Positions 27,236-36,166 of a stretch of 64,000 nt of DNA are shown piece by piece. The number at the start of each line of letters is the position of its first letter. Positions within the stretch are counted from its first letter, which is position 1. This DNA comes from an uncultured Verrucomicrobiota bacterium. Its GTDB lineage: Bacteria > Verrucomicrobiota > Verrucomicrobiia > Opitutales > Opitutaceae. The notes below the pieces were generated by a model that searched no databases, had not been told where the DNA came from, and saw only the letters and a program-made list of their open reading frames with translations. The translations under genes and the position numbers were made by a program. Where the stretch lies: NCBI GenBank assembly GCA_903898675.1, contig CAIUGM010000008.1, positions 1 through 64,000 of the forward strand, written 5' to 3'.

Positions 27236-27649
27236 ATGCAAGGCACCAGCGCAGTTTCCGACTTCCTGCAGATTGGCGGCGGATTTGCCGTCTTATTCGT
27301 TCTCGCCGTCCTAGTCGTCAACGCGGTCCTCTGGCTGTTCCTGCCGTGGGTCATGCTGAACAAGATGAACAAAATGATCGAACGCCTGCGCTATATCGAG
27401 ACCGCAGCGGAATCGATCGCCCGCAATACGCGACCATCCGACCCGGGCCCTGCGTTCAATGCGGCATCGCTGCCACCAATTCCGGGCAAGGAGCTTTATT
27501 TCGTGTCCGATGGAGAAAAGCCGGTCGGGCCACACTCGTTGGAAACACTGCGCGGCCTTCTTGGAAGAGGCGTGATAAACGCCAACACGCCTGTTTTTCG
27601 CCAAGGGGACGCGGCGTGGAAGACTCTCGACGCTGTGATCCAGAGCTAA
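27236..27649 (+). CDS. Membrane-anchored GYF_2-domain protein
   Basis: The 137-residue protein has an N-terminal membrane helix (GGGFAVLFVLAVLVVNAVLW). A short coiled segment follows (NKMNKMIERLRYIETAA). The C-terminal GYF_2 domain reads YFVSDGEKPVGPHSLETLRG, ending FRQGDAAWKTL. GYF_2 domains in bacteria are found on membrane proteins and probably bind proline-rich or other peptides. The Met of MQGTSAVSD was chosen, because the upstream open frame lacks typical codon use. It is divergent from the SIR2 gene. Confidence 0.8.
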   Translation: MQGTSAVSDFLQIGGGFAVLFVLAVLVVNAVLWLFLPWVMLNKMNKMIERLRYIETAAESIARNTRPSDPGPAFNAASLPPIPGKELYFVSDGEKPVGPHSLETLRGLLGRGVINANTPVFRQGDAAWKTLDAVIQS

Positions 27650-27774
27650 AAAACCCCGCCGGTTCTGACGTGGTTAAGAACGTAAAGTTGTGCCAAGGAT
27701 TCTCGAATTTTTGCGGTCCACGCCATTGACGAACGCGCTGCGATTCGCGCGTCTTCCCGGAATCAATACACGCC

Positions 27775-29976
27775 TCACGGCGCGCCGACCACGACCATTT
27801 GCAGCGTCCGCCCGGCGGGCACCGTCCACTGGCCCTCGCTGCTGGTCGTGAGCTGGAGCTTTCCATCCACCCGGGTTACCCAGAACGTCGTCAGGCGGTA
27901 CTCCCCGCGCTGGTAGCCGAAACCATCACCAGCGTCCTCATAAAGCGTGCCACTGGCCTCGCCCTGGGCGTCCAGACAGACCAGCAGCGTGACTTCCTTG
28001 AGCGGTTGCTCATCGACGTACTGCATCACGGGACCGGTGGGGATGATCGCCCCGGGCCGGACATACAGGTCGGGCAGGTTAGGGTCGTCCGCCTCCCCCG
28101 CAAACTTGAACGGCCGCCAGCCTTGCGGCAGCCCGGGCGGGTGCTCCCGTCCGGGCGTTACCCGGCAGGCGATCAGCAGTGAGTCCCCGAGCAGAAACGC
28201 CCGGTCCTCCGCGCGCAGCGCCAGGTTCCTGGGCTCGGCAAAAAAGACCGGTCGGGCCACCGGCAGGCCGGTGACGGATGCTTCGCGAAACACCGTGTAG
28301 AGGTAAGGCATCAACCGGTAGCGTCGCTCCAGCGCCGCCCGGCAGGTCTGCTCCACGGCCGGACCGAAGGCCCAGGGTTCCTTGGCCAGGTTCTCCTTGC
28401 TGGTGTGGCCGCGCGCGAAGGGCAGCAACGAGCCAATCCCCATCCAGCGCGCAAACAGGGTCCCGCGATCAAACGGCGGGCCGCCCTCGGGGCCGTTGCC
28501 GATGAACCCGCCGATGTCCGGCCCGGCGTTCGGCTGACCCGACAGGCCGAGGTTGAGGATCATCGGGATGGACCAGGCAAGTTGACCCCATTCCGCGGTG
28601 TTGTCACCGGTCCACATGGCCCCGTAGCGCTGGCCGCCCAGAAAGTTGGCCCGCGACAGCACAAACGGGCGGCGGTCGGGCCGGGCCGCCAGCAGGCCTT
28701 CGCGCGTGGCCCGGATCATCTGCATGCCAAAGACATTGTGGTAGCGCGCGTGTGTGCCCTCGCCGCCCAGCTCCGCATCGGCGCGGTGCACGTTTTCCTC
28801 GGGCATGGTCTTCGTCGGCACCTGGAAAACCGCCGGTTCGTTCATGTCGTTCCAGACCCCGTCCACGCCCTGCGCCAGGTACGGACCATAGAGCGAGGCC
28901 CACCACGCGCGAACGTCCGCCCGGGTGAAATCGGGAAAATAGCACAAGCCCGGCCAGACTTCCCCCTCGTAGTCCGAGCCGTCGGGGCGCCGGACATAAA
29001 AACCCTCGCGCCCGCCGGCTTCCCGCAGCGCCCTGAAATTCGCCTGCACCGCCGCCCTGGCCTGCGCCAGCTCCGGGGCATCCGGTCCGGGGCCCGCGGG
29101 CGCCGGCGGCACCTTGCTCGGCTCGTCCCGGCTCTTCACGCCGGGATCAATCATCCACACCGTATGAAAACCCTGGGCGTGCAGGTCGCGGTTGAGCTGC
29201 GCCGGATCGGGAAACCGGCCCGGATCGAAGGTGAAAATCCGGAAGTCCTCCATGTAATCGATGTCGAACCAAAGCGTGTCGCACGGGATGCGCCGCGCCC
29301 GGAATTCCCGGGCGATCTCGCGCGCCCGCGTGTCGGGCGCATAACTGTAGCGGCACTGGTGGTAGCCCAGCGACCACTTCGGCGGCAGCGGCATGTGGCC
29401 GGTCAGGTCGGCCAGCACCTTCAGCACCTCCGGCGGGGAATCCCGCTCGATGACGATGACCGGCGGTGGCGGTCCATCGGCGTCATCCTCGATGACACCG
29501 CCGGCCATCGTCGGCAGTGAAATCACCTGCCGGTACGTGGAGTCGAAAATAACCCCGAACGCCGAGCCGTCCGGCCGGACGCCCAGCACCCAGGGATGTG
29601 ACTGGTAGAGACTCTGCGACGCATGGTCGTACTTGTAGGCGTCGTTGTTCCAGAGCGTCACCATGCGGCCGTTGCGCTGCAGGGGACCCGTGACCTCCCC
29701 GGTGCCGTACAAACTCGTGCCCGCCTTGATGAACAGCGTCACCACGTGTTTTCCACCGCTGAAAGTAAAGGTGGGCCACAGGTTCACCCCGCCATCACCC
29801 GCCGGGCCGTGCCGCGGCACGACCAGCGCGATCGAGGGCAGCGCCGCCAGTTTCGACTCGTCCGTGGCATGAAACACCGCGATGCCCGGCCCGAGCGTCT
29901 CGGCCACCTGCGCCCCCGCAATCGTGGCGAGGGCAAGGGCGAGTGACAGGACAAAACCGGTTGGGCGTCGGATCAT
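27775..29976 (-). CDS. Exported GH31 family alpha-glucosidase / alpha-xylosidase-like enzyme
   Basis: The 733-residue protein has a Sec signal (MIRRPTGFVLSLALALATIA). A GH31 N-terminal beta domain includes LYGTGEVTGPLQRNG. The catalytic barrel has GVWNDMNEPAVF with the nucleophile Asp, and MWTGDNTAEWGQLAWSIP with the acid/base Asp in GDN. PFARGHTSKE and YRLMPYLYTVF are typical of alpha-glucosidases. A C-terminal beta domain follows (ITPG-type loop, DAGDGFGYQRGEYRL). It would act in the periplasm or outside on alpha-linked glucans. The exact linkage cannot be told. Confidence 0.94.
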   Translation of the reverse strand: MIRRPTGFVLSLALALATIAGAQVAETLGPGIAVFHATDESKLAALPSIALVVPRHGPAGDGGVNLWPTFTFSGGKHVVTLFIKAGTSLYGTGEVTGPLQRNGRMVTLWNNDAYKYDHASQSLYQSHPWVLGVRPDGSAFGVIFDSTYRQVISLPTMAGGVIEDDADGPPPPVIVIERDSPPEVLKVLADLTGHMPLPPKWSLGYHQCRYSYAPDTRAREIAREFRARRIPCDTLWFDIDYMEDFRIFTFDPGRFPDPAQLNRDLHAQGFHTVWMIDPGVKSRDEPSKVPPAPAGPGPDAPELAQARAAVQANFRALREAGGREGFYVRRPDGSDYEGEVWPGLCYFPDFTRADVRAWWASLYGPYLAQGVDGVWNDMNEPAVFQVPTKTMPEENVHRADAELGGEGTHARYHNVFGMQMIRATREGLLAARPDRRPFVLSRANFLGGQRYGAMWTGDNTAEWGQLAWSIPMILNLGLSGQPNAGPDIGGFIGNGPEGGPPFDRGTLFARWMGIGSLLPFARGHTSKENLAKEPWAFGPAVEQTCRAALERRYRLMPYLYTVFREASVTGLPVARPVFFAEPRNLALRAEDRAFLLGDSLLIACRVTPGREHPPGLPQGWRPFKFAGEADDPNLPDLYVRPGAIIPTGPVMQYVDEQPLKEVTLLVCLDAQGEASGTLYEDAGDGFGYQRGEYRLTTFWVTRVDGKLQLTTSSEGQWTVPAGRTLQMVVVGAP

Positions 29977-30078
29977 GGCAGGGTGGCGAAAAATAAATGA
30001 TTCCCATCAAGGCCTAACCCCGGCCCAGGAAGGGTGCAACCCCGCAAGGGTTCCGCTCCGGCAATCCGATTCGTATGT

Positions 30079-30150
30079 GTAGGGGCGCAGTCTTGCTGCG
30101 CCCTCGAACATGTTATCACCCCGAAGGGCGCAGCAAGTCTGCGCCCCTAC
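30079..30150. repeat. Palindromic repeat, GTAGGGGCGCAG family, copy 1
   Basis: Two 25-base arms (30079-30103 and 30126-30150) are reverse complements with one mismatch, flanking a 22-base loop. The arm core is GTAGGGGCGCAGTCTTGCTG. It lies between the GH31 start and the end of priA. Copies 2 and 3 are at 36609 and 37725. Confidence 0.92.
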
Positions 30151-30160
30151 CTTGATTTGC

Positions 30161-32392
30161 TCACACCAGGCTCATCGGATCCACGTCGAGCACCTGGCTG
30201 ACGTCCGCGGGCCACGCAAACCCGGCCTGCAGCTTGACCAGCTCGGGCACGACCTTCGTCGCCTGAGCGCAGAAATACCAGATCTGGTAGCGGTACTCGT
30301 CCTTCACCTTCTCGATCGGCGCCGGGGTCGGGCCGCGGATCTCCACCACGGTGCCGAGCGTGAGCTCGACGAGCTTCACCCAGTGCTCGGCAAAGAACTT
30401 TATCTTCTCCGGGTTCACGCCGCGGATGATGTGGTGGATCAGGTGCCGGTACGGCGGATAATTGAACTGCTTCCGCATCGCCAGCTCGCCCGCGGCAAAG
30501 CCGTCGAAGTCGGCGTGGCGCGCAAACTGGATCGCATCCGACTGCGGCGTGAACGTCTGCACCACCACCTCGCCGGCGCGGTCGCCCCGGCCGGCCCGGC
30601 CCGCCACCTGCACGAGCAGCTGGAAGGTGCGCTCGTTGGCCCGGAAATCCGGCACGTGCATCGACATGTCGGCATCGACCAGCCCGACGAGCGTGACGTT
30701 CGGAAAATCGAGCCCCTTCCCGATCATCTGCGTGCCGATCAGGATGTCGATCTTGCCGGCACGGAAGTCGCCCAGGATCTCCCGGAAGCGGTGTTTCTTG
30801 GACATCGTGTCGGTGTCCATGCGCTCCATGCGCGCCCGCGGCAGGACGCGGCGGACCGCTTCCTCGACGCGCTGCGTGCCCATGCCGCGCCAGCGGATGT
30901 CGGGCGCCGCACACGCCGGGCAGACCGCCGGCGCCCCGCGCGCGTGGCCGCACAGGTGGCATTTCAAGGTCTCGTCCGAACGGTGGTAGGTCATCGACAC
31001 GCTGCAATGCGGGCATTGCTCCACGTGCCCGCATTTCCGGCACTGCATGCTGGAGGAGTAGCCGCGGCGGTTGATGAAGAGAATGATCTGCTCCTTGCGC
31101 TCAAAGCGCCGGTGCATGTGGTCCACGAGCAGACGCGAGAGCGTCACCAGCCCGCGCTGGCGCATGATCTCGATGCGCATGTCGACCACGTGGATGGCGG
31201 GGAGCTTCTTGTCGTCGACGCGCTTGGTCAGGAGGTTGACCTGGTACTTGCCGGAGCGGACGTTCGCGAAGGACTCCAGGGACGGGGTCGCCGAGCCGAG
31301 CAGGCACACCGCGCCGGCCAGCTTCGCGCGGTAGACGGCCACATCGCGGCCATGGTAGCGCGGCGTCTCGTCCTGCTTGTAGGCCGGTTCGTGTTCCTCA
31401 TCGACGACGATCAGCCGGAGATCCCGCACCGGGGCGAAGACCGCCGAGCGTGCGCCCACCACCACCCGTGCCTGCCCCGACGCCAGGGCGGTCCAGCCGT
31501 CGAGGCGCTCGCCCTCGCCGAGGTGGCTGTGCCAGACCACGGTCTTGTGCCCGGCCGACTCGAAGCGGCCGCGCAGCCGCGCCACCGTCTGCGGGGTCAG
31601 CGCCACCTCGGGCACGAGGTAGATCGCGCTGCCCCCGGCCGCGAGCACCTGCTCGACCGCGCGCAGGTAGACCTCGGTCTTGCCCGAGCCGGTGACGCCG
31701 TGCAGCAGGTGCACGGCAAATTTCTTTTTCGTCAGGCTCTCGCCGACGGCAGCCACCACCGCCGTCTGCTCGTCGTTGAGCTTGGGCGGCAGCCCGTTCA
31801 CCACCTCGCCGCCGGTCCAGTTGTCGGCGTAGGCCACGCGCTCGACGTGGCGGGTTTCCTCCACGACCAGGCCGCGCTTGACCAGCGCGTTCGTCACCGC
31901 CGCGGTGAGGCCGAGCCGCGCCAACACCAGGGATTTCTTCACGGGCCGGAACTGCTGCTTCAGGAATTCGCACAGCTTCGCCTGCTGCGGGGCCTTTTTT
32001 GCGAGGACCGCCAGTTCGTCCGCCGTGACGGCCCGCACCAGGCTCAGGTATTTTTCCGATTTGAGCCGGGCGCCGTCGCGCACCGCGGCGGGAATCATCG
32101 CCTCGAGCACGCTCTCCATCCGGGCCGCGTAGTAGGCGTGCATCCAGCGCGCCAGCCCCAGCAGGTCGGGGGTCAGGGCCGGGTAATCGTGGACGATCGC
32201 GCTGAGCGCCTTGAGTTTCTCGGGCGGACAATCGGGGATCGCATCGACTTCCATGACCAGCCCCAGGTGGGAGCGATTGACGATCGGCACCCGCACCAGC
32301 GAACCCTTCCGGATGTCCGCGCGCAGGGTCTCCGGCACCTTGTAGTGCAGAAGCTTGTCAAATCCCGCGAGTGGCTGGACGCCGACGATCAT
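30161..32392 (-). CDS. priA: Primosomal replication restart helicase
   Basis: PriA restarts stalled replication forks. The 743-residue protein has an N-terminal DNA-binding domain. Helicase domain 1 has GVTGSGKTEVYL (Walker A), VPEVALTPQ and VVDEEHEPAYKQDE (DExH box). A zinc-binding insert has the usual Cys pairs (CRKCGHVEQCPHC, CHLCGH, CPAC). Helicase domain 2 has LIGTQMIGKGLDFPNVTLVG and QVAGRAGRGDRAGEV. The Met of MIVGVQPLAG was chosen, as 12 upstream residues look non-coding. It lies divergent from the sigma-54 activator gene. Confidence 0.96.
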   Translation of the reverse strand: MIVGVQPLAGFDKLLHYKVPETLRADIRKGSLVRVPIVNRSHLGLVMEVDAIPDCPPEKLKALSAIVHDYPALTPDLLGLARWMHAYYAARMESVLEAMIPAAVRDGARLKSEKYLSLVRAVTADELAVLAKKAPQQAKLCEFLKQQFRPVKKSLVLARLGLTAAVTNALVKRGLVVEETRHVERVAYADNWTGGEVVNGLPPKLNDEQTAVVAAVGESLTKKKFAVHLLHGVTGSGKTEVYLRAVEQVLAAGGSAIYLVPEVALTPQTVARLRGRFESAGHKTVVWHSHLGEGERLDGWTALASGQARVVVGARSAVFAPVRDLRLIVVDEEHEPAYKQDETPRYHGRDVAVYRAKLAGAVCLLGSATPSLESFANVRSGKYQVNLLTKRVDDKKLPAIHVVDMRIEIMRQRGLVTLSRLLVDHMHRRFERKEQIILFINRRGYSSSMQCRKCGHVEQCPHCSVSMTYHRSDETLKCHLCGHARGAPAVCPACAAPDIRWRGMGTQRVEEAVRRVLPRARMERMDTDTMSKKHRFREILGDFRAGKIDILIGTQMIGKGLDFPNVTLVGLVDADMSMHVPDFRANERTFQLLVQVAGRAGRGDRAGEVVVQTFTPQSDAIQFARHADFDGFAAGELAMRKQFNYPPYRHLIHHIIRGVNPEKIKFFAEHWVKLVELTLGTVVEIRGPTPAPIEKVKDEYRYQIWYFCAQATKVVPELVKLQAGFAWPADVSQVLDVDPMSLV

Positions 32393-32787
32393 CGACCCCA
32401 GTTGAGAAGGCGCCCCGGGGCGAAGCAACGAGTTTTGTGGCGAAGGCGCGAAGCCGATCCGGGCCCGATGTCCGCTGGATCATTCCGGCAAAACCCACCG
32501 GATCAGGCAGCGGCAGTCCGCATATTTTGCTGCGAAGCGCAGAGGCGCAAAAGCAGTAGCGCCGCAGGCAATCGCTATGAGTTCCGGACTCTGGCGCAGG
32601 CGCAGGAAAGAACGGCGCCGCCAACTGGCTAACCTGTCGATCTTCATCCAGTTGGACCAGCGATTTTGCAAGCGCCGGACCGCGGAGCGGCCGGTTGACG
32701 CGGTTGCGTGGCCCGATGCGGGCCGCGGCGGCCGGAACTGCGGGTGCGATCCTTGCACGCACGGCCCGGACCAAGCATCACTGGTCC

Positions 32788-33834
32788 ATGACGGCACGGC
32801 GCGAAAGCGGAACGATCAAGCAGGGGGATTTGCGGGAAGCACTGCGCGCCCCGGAACGGCGCGACCCACTGCTCCTGATGGGCGGCAGCGAGACCATCCG
32901 CCGGGTCCAACAGATGGCCGAGGAGGTGGCCGGGGCCGATGTCACGGTCCTGATCGAAGGCGAGAGCGGCACCGGCAAGGAACTGGTGGCGCGGACGATT
33001 CACCACCATAGCACCCGGGCGGACAAGCCGTTCATCTTTGTCAACTGCGCCGCCCTGCCCGAACAGCTGGTCGAGGCGGAACTGTTCGGCTACCGCAAGG
33101 GGGCCTTCACGGACGCACGCGCCGACAAGCCCGGCCGCTTTCAGTTGGCCGACGGCGGGACGCTCTTCCTCGACGAGATCGGCGATCTTTCCCCGAAGGG
33201 CCAGGGCGACCTGCTCCGGGTGCTGGAGGACGGCGCATTTCGCATGGTGGGAGGCATCGAACTCATCCACGTGGACGTGCGGATCGTGGCCGCGACCAAC
33301 AAAAATCTCCAGGACGCGGTGGCCACCGGAAAATTCCGCGAGGACCTCTATTACCGGCTCTACGTCGTGCCGATCAAGATCCCGCCGCTGCGCGAGCGCA
33401 GCGAAGACATCCCCCTGCTGGTGGAGGCTTTCGTGGCGCAGTTCTGCGCCAAGCATCAGCGCAACCCGAAGCACCTCACGCCGGAGGCGCTGCGACTATG
33501 CCAGCAGTTTCCATGGCCGGGCAACGTCCGCCAGTTGCGGAATGTCCTCGAACATCTCGTGATCACGACGCCCGCCGCGGTGATCGAACCGGGGAACCTC
33601 CCGGATTACCTGCGCGACTATCTGTCAGCCTCGCCGATGTTCAACCTGCGCGCGGGCATCACGATTGCCGAGGCGGAAAAGCTGCTGATCGGCCAGACCC
33701 TGCGGCACGTGACCTCCAATCACGAAAAAGCCGCGCACCTGCTGGGCATCAGCCGCCGGACACTCCAGTACAAGCTGAAGCGCTACGGCCTGCTGCCGAA
33801 CCGGACCGCGCCAGGCCTGGCGCCGGTACCATAG
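32788..33834 (+). CDS. Sigma-54-dependent transcriptional activator lacking a receiver domain
   Basis: The 348-residue protein starts with a short leader and then a sigma-54 AAA+ domain: GESGTGKELVARTIH (Walker A, 58-65), LFGYRKGAFTDARADK (the sigma-54 contact loop, here GAFTDA at 105-110 rather than GAFTGA), and GGTLFLDEIGDL (Walker B, D129/E130). EDLYYRL and WPGNVRQLRNVLEH follow. A C-terminal Fis helix-turn-helix has EKAAHLLGISRRTLQYKL. No receiver, PAS or GAF domain precedes it, so it resembles PspF-type activators controlled by partners. The start is the Met of MTARRES. The frame is open upstream to 32695. Confidence 0.9.
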   Translation: MTARRESGTIKQGDLREALRAPERRDPLLLMGGSETIRRVQQMAEEVAGADVTVLIEGESGTGKELVARTIHHHSTRADKPFIFVNCAALPEQLVEAELFGYRKGAFTDARADKPGRFQLADGGTLFLDEIGDLSPKGQGDLLRVLEDGAFRMVGGIELIHVDVRIVAATNKNLQDAVATGKFREDLYYRLYVVPIKIPPLRERSEDIPLLVEAFVAQFCAKHQRNPKHLTPEALRLCQQFPWPGNVRQLRNVLEHLVITTPAAVIEPGNLPDYLRDYLSASPMFNLRAGITIAEAEKLLIGQTLRHVTSNHEKAAHLLGISRRTLQYKLKRYGLLPNRTAPGLAPVP

Positions 33835-34045
33835 TTTGCACGCCGCCACCGGGTTTTGTGCAGAAGCTGCACCCACCGGCCGGCGCAACCCGGTGAACAA
33901 AACCAAGGCGCAGCCCGGGAAACTTTTATCGGGCTGACCGGGAGCGGCTAAGGAGTGTGGCGCATCTGGCGGCACGGCCGATGCAAGACAAAGGACGCAC
34001 CCGCAAGGATGCTAAACTCAATCCAAACCATATCAGCCATCCATC

Positions 34046-34225
34046 ATGAATCCCGAAACCAATACAATCGCCACCGCGCCCACCGTAATGACGGCCAAAT
34101 CCAATGTTGCAGCAATCCTGACCGCTGTGCCGGTCATCCCACCAGCCTCCGCGAAGTCCCGCCAGCCGCGTTCCGCCAAGAAGCACGCCGCGGCCGTGTC
34201 AGTTGCGACCACCGCCAAATCGTGA
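34046..34225 (+). CDS. 59-residue Ala/Thr-rich hypothetical protein
   Basis: The small frame reads MNPETNTIATAPTVMTAKSN and ends SVATTAKS, with a Pro/Ala/Ser-rich middle and a basic patch RQPRSAKKH. A strong hairpin with a pyrimidine tail follows 33 bases later, which favours a real short transcript. No family is recognised. It lies between the sigma-54 activator and a zinc-ribbon gene. Confidence 0.5.
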   Translation: MNPETNTIATAPTVMTAKSNVAAILTAVPVIPPASAKSRQPRSAKKHAAAVSVATTAKS

Positions 34226-34257
34226 GTCCAACCCTCCAGCCAGCCAAGTAAACCTGA

Positions 34258-34298
34258 CGGTGGTGGCAGCCAGTACGCGGCCACCACCGTTTCTCTTT
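34258..34298 (+). terminator. Rho-independent terminator-like hairpin
   Basis: Stem CGGTGGTGGC at 34258-34267 and GCCACCACCG at 34280-34289 (10 perfect pairs, 12-base loop), followed by TTTCTCTTTT. It lies just before the zinc-ribbon gene start and may end the 59-residue gene. Confidence 0.7.
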
Positions 34299-34310
34299 TC
34301 CGTTTTTCCC

Positions 34311-34685
34311 ATGAATCCATTCGTCGAAACCCTGTACGTTCTCCAGCGCTGTGCGCTCACCCATGCCCAGACCACCCCGGGCTCGAAGGCGAGCATTGCC
34401 GAACTCCGCGCGAGCGTGCCGGCGCCGGTGCTCGCGCATTTCGACCGGCTGATCGTCCGTGACCGGGCGGGCGTGGCCGAGGTCCACCACGGCGTGTGCG
34501 GCGCCTGCCACCTGCGGCTGCCCGCGGCGATCACCGCGGTGGGCGTCAATTGTGACGACCTCCAGATGTGCGAGAGTTGCGGTGCCTACCTGATGTTTCC
34601 GGCCGAGGAAGCCGCCGCTGTGCCCGCACCGGCCGAGATCCGTCCGCGTCGTCGCTACCGGGCCGTGGCCGTGGCCCTCGCCTGA
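34311..34685 (+). CDS. Short zinc-ribbon protein
   Basis: The 124-residue protein starts MNPFVETLYVLQRCA. Its centre holds two Cys pairs (GVCGACHLRLPAAI and MCESCGAYL), a four-Cys zinc ribbon like the C-terminal ribbon of CdsZ-type proteins (zf-RING_7 family), which is normally preceded by a long coiled coil missing here. The C-terminus is Ala/Pro-rich and basic (EIRPRRRYRAV). It is probably a nucleic-acid- or protein-binding adaptor. The start was chosen by codon use and the upstream terminator. Confidence 0.7.
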   Translation: MNPFVETLYVLQRCALTHAQTTPGSKASIAELRASVPAPVLAHFDRLIVRDRAGVAEVHHGVCGACHLRLPAAITAVGVNCDDLQMCESCGAYLMFPAEEAAAVPAPAEIRPRRRYRAVAVALA

Positions 34686-34789
34686 GCCCGTGGTCGAGTA
34701 TTCCCCTGAGTGATGGCGCGCCCGGCCTGTCCGCCATGGCCTTGGCGACGGCAGAAGGCCACGCTCCACCCTCCACGGACCAAAGTTGG

Positions 34790-34969
34790 TCAGCGCGGCA
34801 AGCGCCGGTAAACTTTCCACGCCCAGACGCTCAAGGCGGCGGTCAGCAGCGTGAACAGCACGAACGAAGGCTCCTTCACCGGGCTCATGTTTTCCACGAT
34901 GGCCCGCCAGATATGGACGACCGTGATCAGGCCGAAGATGATCCCGGTGGTCAGGACGTAGGATTTCAT
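34790..34969 (-). CDS. 59-residue two-helix membrane protein
   Basis: The product reads MKSYVLTTGIIFGLITVVHI, then WRAIVENMSPVKEPSF, then VLFTLLTAALSVWAWKVYRR and ends LPR. Two hydrophobic segments (about 5-21 and 37-52) flank a short polar loop. Codon use is typical of the window and the basic end follows the positive-inside rule. It starts 22 bases after the GtrA-type gene on the same strand. The function is unknown. Confidence 0.75.
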   Translation of the reverse strand: MKSYVLTTGIIFGLITVVHIWRAIVENMSPVKEPSFVLFTLLTAALSVWAWKVYRRLPR

Positions 34970-34991
34970 GGCTGGATATTACTGAACGACC

Positions 34992-35402
34992 TCATTTGAT
35001 CGGTTCGGCTGTCGGCTTGCGCCAGATCCAAAGAAAATTGGAAACAAAGCCGAAGCCCACCGAGAAGAACATCGCGAGCACGGACGCCAAAAGATAATGG
35101 ACCCCGGCTGACTTCAGTAGATTTGCGGCCGACCACCAGACCCCGAAGCCGACGGCGTTCGCGACGTGATACTGCCAGAGTCTCGTCCCGGTTGGGCGGC
35201 GATGGCCGAACACCCAGCGATCGACCACCAGGAATCGCAGGAGCGTGCTGATCTCACCGGAGCAAAACGTGGCCAGTGCGTAGGGCCACATCAGCACGCC
35301 GGCCAATAGCTTGAGCAGTCCGATGCCCAGTCCCGCAAAAAGCACCCCAACCGCCAGCCAGCGCATGACCTGTGGAGTAACAATTTGCTTCAAGTGCTTC
35401 AT
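34992..35402 (-). CDS. GtrA-like membrane protein
   Basis: The 136-residue protein has four hydrophobic segments (AVGVLFAGLGIGLLKLLAG, YALATFCSGEISTLLRFLVV, AVGFGVWWSAANLL, LLASVLAMFFSVGFGFVSNF). It ends NFLWIWRKP, the usual GtrA-family closing motif NF.W.F. GtrA proteins help move lipid-linked sugars for glycan decoration. It lies next to the small membrane protein and not near other glycan genes. Confidence 0.82.
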   Translation of the reverse strand: MKHLKQIVTPQVMRWLAVGVLFAGLGIGLLKLLAGVLMWPYALATFCSGEISTLLRFLVVDRWVFGHRRPTGTRLWQYHVANAVGFGVWWSAANLLKSAGVHYLLASVLAMFFSVGFGFVSNFLWIWRKPTAEPIK

Positions 35403-35473
35403 CGTGAATGACGGGACGGCGCTTAACCGACCCTATTTTCCTGCACCGTCAGATCAACCCAATCCGGCTGAGG

Positions 35474-35627
35474 GGTCACCACGAAATGCCCCAAATACAC
35501 GTAATTGATGGGCGTCTTTATGGCATCAACATAACAACCACGCACATGGTTAAGACTGTGATCCGGTCAAATGGCCGCTTTGTCTTCATCCTTTCGTGTC
35601 CTTCGTGGTTTTCGTGGTTAAATCATT
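35474..35627. repeat. Palindromic repeat, TTCGTGGTG family, copy 2
   Basis: The left arm GGTCACCACGAAATGCCCCA followed by AATACACG and the right arm TTTCGTGTCCTTCGTGGTTT followed by TCGTGG are imperfect reverse complements, with a centre of about 80 bases. The element extends the downstream Fur-family frame upstream. Confidence 0.7.
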
Positions 35628-35658
35628 CCGAAGCGTCGTCCCGCCCCGCCTTGGTTCC

Positions 35659-36165
35659 ATGTTGACACCCCGAAACGGCCGGGGCGACAGTCGGGCAGTG
35701 AGTCACGACGCCGCCCGCGAAAAATTCCAAGCCTACCTCGCCCAGAAGGGCTTGCGCGTGACCAACCAGCGGCTGGCGATCTTTGATGCCGCGCTGAACC
35801 AAAAGGAGCACTTCACCGCCGAGCAGCTCCTCGACCACGCCCGCGCCCTCGACGACTCCGTCTCCCGCGCCACCGTCTACCGCACCCTGCCCCTCATGAC
35901 CGAGAGCCTGATCCTCCGCGAGGTGGACATTGGCACGGGTGAGAAATTCTACCGGCCGGCCTCGTCGGACAACACGCAGGTGGCGCAGGTCGTGTGCGTC
36001 GACTGCGACAAGATCTTTGAAATCAGCGCCCCGTTCATGGAATGGTACGGCAGCACGGTTTCACTGAAGCTCGGGCTCAAGCCGGTCTCGCAGCGCCTGC
36101 AGGTCAGCGCCCAGTGCATCGCCTACCGCTCGTCCGGCCGCTGCCCCAACCGCCTCAGGAAGTAA
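35659..36165 (+). CDS. fur: Fur-family metal-responsive transcriptional regulator
   Basis: The winged-helix protein has GLRVTNQRLAIFDAALNQKE then HFTAEQLLDHARA and VSRATVYRTLPLM, which are the Fur recognition-helix motifs. The dimerisation domain has EKFYRP and VVCVDCDKIFEI (one CxxC pair), and a second Cys pair follows in SAQCIAYRSSGRCPN. Whether it senses Fe, Zn or Mn is not clear. The ATG of MLTPRNG is the likely start, with GTG at 35698 (MSHDAAREKF) the alternative. The longer frame reads repeat peptide and should not be used. Confidence 0.9.
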   Translation: MLTPRNGRGDSRAVSHDAAREKFQAYLAQKGLRVTNQRLAIFDAALNQKEHFTAEQLLDHARALDDSVSRATVYRTLPLMTESLILREVDIGTGEKFYRPASSDNTQVAQVVCVDCDKIFEISAPFMEWYGSTVSLKLGLKPVSQRLQVSAQCIAYRSSGRCPNRLRK

Positions 36166-36166
36166 C

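Noticed and set aside
30079-30150. Palindromic repeats as part of a CRISPR array
   Set aside because: Copies are far apart, have no regular spacers and are true inverted repeats. No cas gene is present.
30110-32632. 840-residue open frame on the plus strand opposite priA
   Set aside because: It mirrors priA, which has all helicase motifs. Long open antisense frames are expected in G+C-rich genes and this one has biased Arg/His/Ala-rich composition and no known motif.
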